Assembly: GCA_023014365.1 (NCBI GenBank)
Contig: JAEBUN010000015.1
Location: 868,001 to 932,000, forward strand
Direction: 5' to 3'
DNA length: 64,000 nt
Source of the DNA: Lepiota brunneoincarnata
Lineage: Eukaryota > Basidiomycota > Agaricomycetes > Agaricales > Agaricaceae
Shown one piece after another: positions 54,356-64,000 of this stretch. A model generated the notes under the pieces. That model worked only from the letters and a program-made list of their open reading frames with translations. It had not been told where the DNA came from and searched no databases. The translations under genes were made by a program, and so were the position numbers. Position 1 is the first letter of the stretch. Every line of letters starts with the position of its first letter.

Positions 54356-55077
54356 ACGAGCATTGCTTCCAGTTTGACCTATACATTTAGGACACGGCTA
54401 TGGTAGGAATTTGTGCGGCATTCACTTATTCTCTATCATTATCGCAATACCACGTCGTAACTTACCGCCTTAGCATGAGCTTAATAGATCCAAATTTGCA
54501 CTACAAATCACCCGAAGCATAGTCGTCATTCTCAGTGAGGGGGAAAGTGGTTTCAGATTGGCCCGCGTTTCAAGATGACTGAATCCATCAACGTTGGACG
54601 TTGGACCTTGACCACGTTCCAATGGCTTGATGACAAGGTAGTTGATCAAGCTGATACATGGCTCACAATGAGTCTTACCGGGTGCGTGCCTGATTGATTC
54701 ACGTTTCATATTGAGCGCCTGCGTATTGATTTTGCACGAAGGGCTGGATCTTCCAGACATACGCGGCACAGTTTGATAACAAGGAATGAATCTGGCGTAT
54801 ACCCTAACAGAACACCGTTTATCCTGTCTTGGATGGATGACAACCTCAGCATGTCTACCACCGAGAATAGCAACTTGCTTGAGGACGGTTGATTGATATC
54901 CCTCTTTGCCGGCACGGCATTGAGTCAGATGGACAAGGGGGCTTAACGGGCATCGAAACACTATCGAAATGGTATCTCTGGGTCAGGTATAAAACGTGGC
55001 CGGTTCTGTGGATCGGTCCGCGCCAACTTCTGGAGGCCGTTCTCGGGACGGTACGACTTGATATCTTTGAGCCTACT
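54356..55077. other. Intergenic region
   Basis: This 722-bp stretch lies between two plus-strand genes. A minus-strand frame of 163 codons has no family motif. I see nothing else. Confidence 0.5.
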
Positions 55078-56739
55078 ATGAGCAATCTATGGAAAGGACA
55101 GGTCATGGCGTATGTTCAGGGTGCGTGGTGCAGAGAGAGACGAAGGCCGGGTCAGTTCTTAGTGGTCGTACTGACTCTGGATCCTTAGTCGCCGTGTCGA
55201 CAGTCCTTGTTTATGATCACTGTGAGTGGTACTCTTTTTAGTGACGACTTACAGAAGCTTTATATTTTCATTAGTGACCAGTCTTGATCTGGAGGTGGGT
55301 TATGGGTGCTTTTGCTTGGGGACCGTAGCTGAGGTTCTCATTCACGACATTTGTTGTATAGGTCGAATTGATATGGGTCTGTGCGCCTTCGTACCTAGAT
55401 CGAGTATAATCTCAATTAACTCCTTTCATATGCAGAAACAAAAGATGTCCCTGGTCAAAGTGTTATTCTTGATAGTATGTTTTCTCCTCAACCGATTCTT
55501 ATCGTGATGCCTTATGTCGTTTAAAGACAAGATATTTAGGAGACCTCGTTCCGATGTGAGCCCCTCCGGACGAAAAGAACGTGTTCAGCGGACTGAACTC
55601 GGGACTTATCATTGAATCATAGTTTATCATGCGGTAAGTCTGGTATATGTGTCTCCACATGCCAGACCTTGACTTATTGTCAACCCAGTGTTCTTGTTCA
55701 GTGATCTTCCAGTGGAATATGTGAGTTTCCATTCGACCCGTGAACGCGTGCGCATATCGATAGTAATTATAGCAGTAAGGGTGACATTACCCACCCTCAT
55801 ACGGTGTTCTGATCCAAGAACAGATGTGCGAGGCGCCGTTCGATTGTAGGTTTGCTCTACCGCTGAGACGGGGTATCTCTCAGGTCAACCTTCGGGGAAT
55901 ACCCAAGCCATAGCTGGCTTTATAGTATTGTTCTCAATGCAAGGTAAATATCGCGACTTACCCTGAAATGTTGCGTGTACTGATAAAATTTTAGCAATTA
56001 TGCAATATCGGGTGTCTGCGATGTATAGACATTCGAAGCGAGTCATTGTTTTTCTCATCACAGTATTCATACTGGAGATCGTCGCTAGTGCACTCGCCGC
56101 TGTTTTTGGATTTTCTGAGATGTTACGTGTGTACGATATTACCTTGGGTTGGACACTAAATTTCCGAGACTTTTTTCTAGGTCACGAAATTCACTTCGGG
56201 CGTTTGCACATATGCTTTGCTGACAATATCCCCGAGTGGTACTTTGTCCTTTGGGTGCCCATGATCGCTTTTGAGAGTCTGCTTCTTGCAATGGCTTTAC
56301 GGGCTGCCACTATCCATGCTCAAGAGACCGGGATGTTCGAGCTCAGCGTCGTGCAGCCACCACCGCTTTCGTATCTCCTGATGAGAGATAGCATCCTTTT
56401 TCCGATGATGTAGGTACTCAGCAAGGTCTTACGCCGATCTTAGCTAATATTTACGGACAGCGCAGTGACGATTTACATTATCAATGCCGTGTTTTGGCGT
56501 TTCTCTCATGTGGGTCACTGATGCGTAGACATGACTTTGGCCTGTGCTTACACGGGGATGATTTGAAGTCCTTCTATCAACAAGTCACACTTTCGGTGGC
56601 AGAAATGGGTTCCTGCATTCTGGGCTGCCGCCTTATAATCAATCTGCGGGAAGCATATTACCAGCCATTTCAGAGCGAACTGGAGCAATCACGTAGTTTA
56701 AGAATAATTTCTGTTGTGCGTGCAGAAGAGAGCGAATGA
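55078..56739 (+). CDS. DUF6533-domain multi-pass membrane protein
   Basis: The start is MSNLWKGQVMAYVQVAVSTVLVYDHLTSLDLEVELIWKQKMSLVKVLFLITRYL, the classic DUF6533 N-terminus of mushroom membrane proteins. Further helices are FIVLFSMQAIMQYRVSAMYRHSKRVIVFLITVFILEI, WYFVLWVPMIAFESLLLAMAL, AVTIYIINAVFWRF and VTLSVAEMGSCILGCRLIINLREA. It ends VVRAEESE. The exon for VELIW is only 15 nt (55362-55376). One or two joins between 55560 and 55960 are uncertain. Function unknown; the family is expanded in Agaricomycetes. Confidence 0.8.
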
Positions 56740-57347
56740 TTCTTTACGTTTTCAAACAATTGGCGTGAGATATGTCAGCATATAACGTGCCTTGTTACGC
56801 TTGACCCTTTCTTCTAAATTAGGCAAAGGGGCCGTTGCCCGCACCCAAGCCCACTCTGTGGTTGTTTGGTGCTATGTTTGTTCAAATATGCTGGTTTCAT
56901 TTACTCGAGATCGATCGCGTCAACCATCCCCGGCGACAGGCTGACAGCATTTATCCCATCTCGACCTTGGACGCCTCAGGCCCTCGGGTGATACGGAAAC
57001 AAACCCTTAAAACAGCAAGAGGAACCTACACCACTGACGACGGTTACTCAAATCCAAGGCACAGCACCTATGCCAAGCGAGGTCGTCTACCATATCATTT
57101 GCATCGTAGTCGAGGTATAAATGAGTCCACTTCGCATGCGTACGTTTTTAGGCTGGACCCCTCATTACCCACCCCCCGAAAGAGCGAATAGGTTCTCTTT
57201 ACCTCGCAGGAGCGAGTCAGGCAGGCTTTGCAATCGAAGTCATACACAAATCCTGCCGCAGGTGCCAATTGCGAATCTGCGATGATTAGCCTACGTTTCA
57301 ACAACAAGCCCTCTTCAGTTGCTGAAGACTTATTTGCACCCCCTTCA

Positions 57348-58127
57348 ATGACACAATTCTGTCTCTTCGTTGTTCCGTCTCGGCTCGGCCTTTTTGCCCT
57401 TTCACTCGCCCTGCTGCTCTTTGGCACTGGATTCACGGCATTGGGATGGGCGATTAGAAATGAGCTCGGTATGTACCAAGACACTGCCTCGACCCATCAC
57501 TAGATATTCCGTTCAGATGGACAGGTATTCGAAATGGAACGCCTTGCCCTAATTTTCCATGACTCAGTATATTTTTTACTGGCGGTATTTGCTCTGTTCG
57601 GGTAGGTGACTCCCGTGTCCGTCCCGTCTAAGTTGACAAGTTCTGCTTCAGAATCTACGCTGTGATCCAAAAAAGTGTGGTGTATGTATCACTATTCTCA
57701 TCGGTTTTGCTTGGACAATTTGTCCTCGGTGTTGCCTCTGGGGTCTTTTCCCTTTACCTCCTTTTCCGTGCCTCTTACGAGGGGGATCCAGCCCAACTGG
57801 GAATCTACAGAAGGTGTATGGATGCTGTTGCAGCCAATTCAAACAAAATATTTCTCCGTGGCTTGTGTGGAGGACTCATCGCTGGTGAAGGGACTGAGTG
57901 TTGGGTTCTATGTCTTCGTATGGCTGATTGAAATCGGTCAGTGTTAGTATGGTGATGCTTTATGCAAGTACTCTACTCTGATAATTGACCGTCTAGCTGC
58001 TGTCATCACTTCCAATCAGTATTTATCCCAGTTGCGTGAGGAGACAGGGCAGAAGGAAACACCCAACCCTCCTCCTAGGGAGTCTTTTTACTGTTGGGGA
58101 CCAGCACAATTGTTTGTGGGACCTTAA
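57348..58127 (+). CDS. Small four-transmembrane fungal protein
   Basis: The start is MTQFCLFVVPSRLGLFALSLALLLFGTGFTALGWAIRNE. A second helix follows (LIFHDSVYFLLAVFALFG), a third (SVVYVSLFSSVLLGQFVLGVASGVFSLYLLFR), then a loop with two Cys, a fourth helix (GLSVGFYVFVWLIEIAAVI) and a short charged tail (QLREETGQKETPNPPPRESF). This four-helix plan with a large second loop is common in basidiomycetes and has no known role. Three introns fit. In the Cys loop the frame seems to jump +1 near 57823-57832, between CMDAV and QPIQTKYFSVACVEDSSL. The evidence for that jump is weaker because the loop is not conserved. Confidence 0.65.
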
Positions 58128-58267
58128 GTACATAAATTCTCGGACAAATTCATTAGTTCGCGTGTTGTAACATATGTCGGATGATCCGGGCCGGGGGTGC
58201 CCATCATCGAGCGGACTTCGATGGAAAAGCAAACGACACCCATGGTCATCGTTCTAAGGAGTATCCC

Positions 58268-61200
58268 ATGTTACGCACACTTTTGACCCCTTTACGCGCT
58301 CGGTTCGATGTCTCGCCTCGCTTGCCACCCCCTGCCTTGCCTGAAACTCAAGCAGATGAGCAGACCCCGGAAGATTTTGCACGCGATGTCCTGGTAGAGT
58401 TGATGAGAAATGCGGTGGAGGAGTTGAAGGAGGCTGAGAGTTTCCAGGACAGAATGAGGGTATGCGAATGCTTGTTATTTTGTGGTGGTATCTATCTGAC
58501 ATAGGGCTAGATTCTAGCCGAAATCCACCGGATAATGAGCCAGAATGCGTACACCAAGGACGTCTTCCGAGAAATGGATGGCTTTCTCAGTCTCTATAAT
58601 GTCTTGTCTACTCTTCGGAATCAAAGACGCAGTGATTCAGTGGACAGCGGTAGCGAGGATGACGAGAAGCTTGAGGCTGTCCGGTTAGTTCTTGTGATAT
58701 TGTCAGATGCGACATTTGAACACGATGAGAATGCCAAGTTCTACAAGGTACGTTTATCTCGTCCGTCCGTTTTGAGCGCTCCCTGATGTTGCTTCTAGCG
58801 AGCAATCGGCTATGGGCCTTTGGACCATGCTCTAAACGATTTGTCGGCGAGACTGGAGACCACCGTTGCGGCATTGGACATGCTGCTGTCTTTCATGGTC
58901 CACGATTTCGCTTTAACGACCCTATTCAAGTCTCTGCAAGATGCCCAACTTGATTCTGTCGACGATATAATCTCCCAACACGAGAGGCATCTTTTGTTCA
59001 TCCATCACCCTGGTGCTCTTCCGCTACTCTGGACCCTTAACCGACGCGTTTGGGCGTGCCCTTCTATTCGCTACGGCTTCTCCAAGGTATTAGAACGCCT
59101 TGTGAGCATTGATCATCGCAACTATGCTGCCATGAGCAACGCGGGTCTTATCCTACCCATGTTTGAGCACTTCTGTTCTTCAAAAGGCCACCACGGTGTC
59201 CCAGAGAAAGAGCGTTATGTATGGCAGAAGCTATTGAGGCGGCTACTCGAGTTGGGCGCGGAACCAATTCATGCTCGAGCTATCCTCCGGAAGGCAGTTG
59301 AAGGGGGAGATACTTTGGACCCGGAGATGTTGGACCTAGTCCGCTATGGGATGAAGTCCCGCTGGTTGGACCATTTTTCCATGGAACCATCTTCTACTCT
59401 TGTGGTCACGGATGACGGCGCAAAGGGGTTACCGACTGCTGGCATTACTTTCATGGTGCGCGTCTTTTTGATGCAGTCAGAAAGAAAGGCTTAGTTCCTT
59501 TCCTAAGGCGTGGATATGGCTTGCGCGGTTTCCGGATAGGGGGCTTTTCACACTTTTCAGCATTCTGCTTGATTCCAAGACTCACTTAGTACTATGTATC
59601 CGACATGACGGGAGATTCGAGATTTCTACATCAACTGGTCGTAAACCCGCTGTGTTCTCCAAGGCTACCTTACGCAAGTCTCGTTGGACGCATCTCGCAC
59701 TTGTGTACTATCCTAACCGATCGTCTGGTCCCAGCCTTCGTGCGTTCTCATTTCCGAATGGCCTCCTGTGCACCACTCATCGCCTGTAGGGCTCTTTTTG
59801 GATGGTGTTGTTCAAGACGGCATAAACTGGTCTTATCCAAAGCCAGATTCTAGGTCTCAGGTCGTGAAATACATCATCGGCAACGCAAAAACGGACGGAT
59901 CTCCAAGCTGGTGTTTATCTGCCACATACCTCATTGCAACTCCGATGCGTAGGTCGAGAACTGCTCGATGGTGGATTTGCGTTGACTTCTGGACAGCCGA
60001 TGATCTGATTAGATTCATTCACCATCTTGGGCCGCGATACGTTGGAAATTTTCAAGACTCGTCGTTGATCAAATTCCTTACGTACGAGGCATCAACGTCT
60101 CTGAACATGTTCCTGGCCTCTGTTAGCTCGAAAAACCCTTCGCAAGTGGATGCATCTCCTATTCTTAAGGTTGTTCGGCATGGCATGGGGCTGAATGAAT
60201 CACAAATCATCTTCTCCCTTAATGCAGCAAGTGTCCCCGAAGCTGGCATTCCACAAGATCTACTTTCATTTGGAAGTGTTTCTAGTGTTACTGCTGAGGG
60301 AGACATATTTGTGGTCAAGGCGGCATGCTTTGATAGCGCCCTCTGGAGGTTGGGGGGAGCAGCAGTAGCACTGAAGCTGGTACAGCTGGCTAAGGTATAT
60401 TTTACGTTTCCCTCGATTTTGTCTTTCTCATCGATTGCAGTCTCCACACGAACTTTCACGTACACTAAGCATTTTGACGGATGGACTGAGAAACAGTTGG
60501 CAGAACTCGGAGGACATGGAACGGATACGTACGTCATTGGGTTATCAAAGAGCAGCGCACGTTTACGGACAGTTTGGGTAGGAGGTTACGATATTTTGGC
60601 TGACATGCTACGCAAGAAGAGTCAGCACATCAATTTGACAGGATTTGAAACACTCTTTGAGTTTTTGGGGATCAATTCGCGAACGCCAGAGTTGGTACCT
60701 TTCTTTCTATGTGCTTGGCATTTACCAACACGCTTTAGGCAATCGACAGTGGTCAATCTTGTGGCCTATCGCGCGATAGCCCTCGACTTCGAGCTATGGT
60801 CTCGGACCCGAAAGGAGATACAAATTGTCTACTTGGAGCATTTTGCGACGTTGTTTGAGACAAGTCGCTACAAAGCATTCAATATCACTCAGCTGTTTTC
60901 TAAGCTCAATCTGGTTCGAAGACTGCTCCTTGTTATCCAAACAGAGTGGTTTTCTGCGGATATGACGAGCCGCTTGATCGAAACGTTGGGCGTCACGTGT
61001 CGTATGGACTTCTCTAGGGACGGAGCGATAAAACCTCTCGTATCGTATCTAGCTACCAATCTCCACGAAGGTGAACCAGCTCAATTGCCCAGCATGCTCC
61101 TTCGCTGAAAGTATTATGTAGACTTAGTCCCTGGCGGCTCCCCTCGATCTATCTTCTCTAGACTCGATGTCAATAACTCCCGGGAAAAGTGCGAACAAGT

Positions 61201-64000
61201 TCTTCAGTTATTGGTATCCATCCTCTCCATCAAGCAATATTATAGCAAATTTGTGGCTGCCCTCCCACTCACCCGCATATGCCTGCTTCTTCTTGGTGAT
61301 AGGCCATCCCCGTCAGTCGCGACACAGATACTCAAGTTGTTGGATATCAGCATTGGGTTCTCTCCATCATTCGTGCGCAAATTCGAGCTCGTCAGCGGAT
61401 GGAATGTCTTAAAGACGGTGTTACCATCTTCATGGAACACAGAAGTGAACGATGCCGCCTTCAGTTTGTTACTTGGTTGCACTGAAGGTGGTCAGCAGCA
61501 CGGGGAAGGACAAACAATAAAGTGTCCCCAAATCGTACCTACCATACTCTCTGCATTGCAAACTGGGTTGACTACAGTGGCTTCGTCCGCGCATCTGCCA
61601 GACGATTTTAATGCACAATCTATTCAATTGGTGGTTCCGCCCACTCCGGCTGGCGCTGAATCTGATACCCGGCCTACGCCTTCTTCGACAAGCCAGGTGG
61701 CCGCTATCGAGGCGCTCACCGAAGAGCTACTTAACCTCCATTCATCCATGGCCCAATTTCGTGTAATTTTCCAATCACAAATCACGACCCAGTTGTTCGT
61801 CAACGGGTATAAGAACTTCGTGAACAAGTTGTCCTCAGCGCCGGAGATCAACACAAAAACAACTCGGATTCTAGAGAAACTGACGCACTTTGGGCTCGCA
61901 CTAGCATTGGACAATTCTGTCGCTGGTTCACAGAAGCGTGAGGTACGTAGCAGCTCGGTGCTACTACCTCTCTATTCATTTGATCCGGTGTACCCAGATA
62001 TTGGATATCATGCCAAAGGCAGAAGGCATACTAAATCCCAATACCGAGCGAATGACTATCGATCCTAACCTCGTCGCGGATACAAGGAGTGTGCGTCAGC
62101 GCATAGCTTCTGCCAGGTTCAGTCTGCAAGTTGGGGAACGAACGATCATCAAGATTGTGACTAGGATTGGGGAATGGAGAAAAACGATACAGGCATCAGA
62201 GCGCAAGCGGTTACGAAAATCTATCCTCGATCTGTGAGTTACACGCTTGATGTTGTCATTATCACCTTGTGACCCATTTTCGTTGCTAGTCGCGAGGCAC
62301 GACGTCAGGTCTCTCAGCTTCAGGAATGGTCCCATCTGCTCACCTCGGAGCGTGGCCTTTGGCCGACCCAGGAAGAGCGCATATGGCGGTTGGATGAGAC
62401 AGAAGGTCCGCATCGGATAAGGTTCGTAGCGGCACAACTGTGGCCAAGCCTTTATAAGATGTCGTGTTGACCCGTGGATAGGAAAAAGCTCGAGCCAGAG
62501 CTTGACAAATTACCGAGCTCACGGGCGGATATTGGTCAATGTGACACCCGAGACGTCCAAACACCCAAGGTTGAGATGGACCAGAACGCAACTGAGATAC
62601 CCCCCTGGGCAGAGTCATATGAGATCTCATCTACTGAAGTTGATGGTGAGACTTTCCTATCGGTAGTTGTGACTGTGCTCATTGTTCAGAATAGACCCTC
62701 ATCTTGCCGAGGACATTGTGGATGATAAATTGCGACGCGTGCGACACGAACTCGAGCTTGGAGACGTCATCGAAGCGGTTACCACCATTGCTCGTATTGT
62801 GGGCGTTGACTCTTCTCGTAGGCTGGGATTTCCTTGACTTTTAACTGGGGTTTAATCTGTAAACGAACAGCTGGTCTGCTTATCATTGGACGTACGCACC
62901 TATATATGTTGGATGGTGTAGTAGAGAATGACGATGGAGAAATCATTGATGCACACGATGCGGCAAGACGCTTGCTCTTCGTTCCTGGAAGTATTGTAGA
63001 GTTGGATGGACCCCAACAAGCACGTCGATGGTATGTGAGAGCCTTCAAAGCCTTTATCTAGTCAGCTAATGACCAGCTCATAGGGCCCACAATCAGGATT
63101 GCAGCCTGTAGCGAGAAGGCTTTTTTATTTCGTGACGTGGCGTAAGTGTGCCGCTTCGAAGTTATTTTCCGAAACTCTGAGTTCCACTCCTATAGCCTGG
63201 AAGTCTATTTTAAAGATAGCCGGTCTCTATTGATGGTATTCCTGGATCGGAAGCGACGCTCAGAAGCCAATCAGCGACTATCGAACATCATTAATCGCAA
63301 TACCTTCACAGCTTCCATCAACTCCTGGAATTCTCCGTACGCCAGGATTTAGCAGCAGGACTCCTGCGAACAGCATTTCCAGATCGTTGCTAGGCTTCAA
63401 ACCGGATGATCTAGCAACAGCCACGAGGAAGTGGCAGGCAAGGGAAATTAGTAACGTCCGTCTCCCACCTTCGGCTTTGCTATTGTCAAACTAATAGTGA
63501 GCCATGTAGTTCACCTATATCAGCATTCTCAATCAGGTGTCGGGACGTACGCCGAGCGATGCTACGCAGTATCCTGTCTTCCGTGCGACCAACATGATCC
63601 CCTCTTTACTCTATTTGACTGATTCTCAATATGTACAGCCTGGGTCCTACAGGACTACACCTCAGAAACACTCGATCTCAACTCGCCATCCTCCTATCGA
63701 GAGTTAGTCCCCCCTTTTTCCTAATATACATCAGTATATCTAATGATACTTCAGCCTGACCAAACCTATGGGTGCCTTGACGCCCGCACGCCGAGACGCA
63801 GCGAAAACGCGTTACGAGAACCTTGAGAGTGTGGAAGAGAAACCCTTCCATTATGGCACGCACTTTAGCTCTTCTATGATCGTCTGCCATTTCCTGATAC
63901 GTCTGGCACCTTTTACCAACATGTTCAAAACACTACAAGGAGGGGATTGGGACTTACCTGATAGACTCTTCAGGTGGCTCTCTATGTATGGAAATGCAAC
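58268..64000 (+). CDS. BEACH-domain protein (Bph1/neurobeachin/LRBA family), 3' end outside window
   Basis: This is a very large scaffold of membrane trafficking and autophagy. The N-terminal helical repeats start [20 protein letters not shown] LamG/concanavalin-like segment follows ([23 protein letters not shown]...[32 protein letters not shown]), then [48 protein letters not shown] and [24 protein letters not shown]. The PH-like domain is [27 protein letters not shown]...[17 protein letters not shown]. The BEACH domain starts at [41 protein letters not shown] and is cut at the window end. More than fifteen introns fit. A +1 jump is needed in 63331-63343; the join at 60690-60740 may need another. 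A more upstream start (58181 frame) is possible. Confidence 0.9.

Noticed and set aside
59715..59795. Frame change in the BEACH LamG-like segment
   Set aside because: Explained by an intron of about 63 nt from GTCCCAGCC to GCCTGTAG.
61060..61125. In-frame TGA in the BEACH gene
   Set aside because: It lies inside an intron from GTGAACC to TTATGTAG; the joined exons give [20 protein letters not shown] in one frame.

Overview
The window is a piece of nuclear DNA from a filamentous basidiomycete, almost certainly an agaricomycete (mushroom-forming fungus). The evidence is the gene style (many exons split by introns of about 45-70 nt), lineage-specific membrane-protein families (a DUF6533 protein and a 7-TM paralogue family), a secreted GH7 cellobiohydrolase of white-rot/litter-decay type, a basidiomycete-style P450 and an (alpha/alpha)6 six-hairpin glycosidase. 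No CRISPR array, operon, rRNA or convincing tRNA gene was seen.

Layout. 0-2.9 kb: no convincing gene. 2.9-5.6 kb, minus strand: a MYND/SET methyltransferase-like gene and triosephosphate isomerase. 6.1-15.8 kb: a divergent pair of efflux pumps, an MFS DHA1-type transporter (minus) and a Yor1/MRP-type ABCC transporter (plus), sharing a 1.03-kb upstream region. 16.2-20.7 kb: a sucraseferredoxin-like (Apd1/Aim32) protein, a secreted six-hairpin glycosidase and a PhzF-like protein. 22.7-30.8 kb: an agaricomycete 7-TM protein, the ribosome-biogenesis RRM protein Nop4/RBM28, a proline-rich coiled-coil protein and the GH7 enzyme. 33.2-41.6 kb: a second 7-TM paralogue, profilin with a decayed tandem copy, a TFIIIC delta/90-kDa-type subunit and a P450. 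42.8-46.4 kb is accessory DNA: a large inverted repeat, one arm carrying a poly(A)-tailed SINE-like insertion with a 15-bp target-site duplication, followed by a small secreted-protein gene and degenerate repeats. 46.7-64 kb: an aldo-keto reductase with a C-terminal membrane anchor, ORC5, an F-box/WD40 protein, a DUF6533 protein, a four-TM protein and a BEACH-domain protein that runs off the window end.

The most unusual signal is recurrent. In at least nine otherwise well-conserved genes the reading frame jumps by exactly +1, as if one nucleotide were surplus. At the best-pinned sites the surplus base can be a pyrimidine at a codon boundary, often in the context NNC-T-purine, and four sites sit on an in-frame TGA. 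I found no site that needs a -1 shift, and several equally long neighbours (MFS, P450, TPI, AKR, PhzF, profilin) read through cleanly once introns are placed. This could be uncorrected single-base sequencing or assembly errors, decaying alleles, or +1 recoding. The sequence alone cannot decide. All gene models were built by eye; exon edges are good where a family motif crosses the junction and approximate elsewhere.
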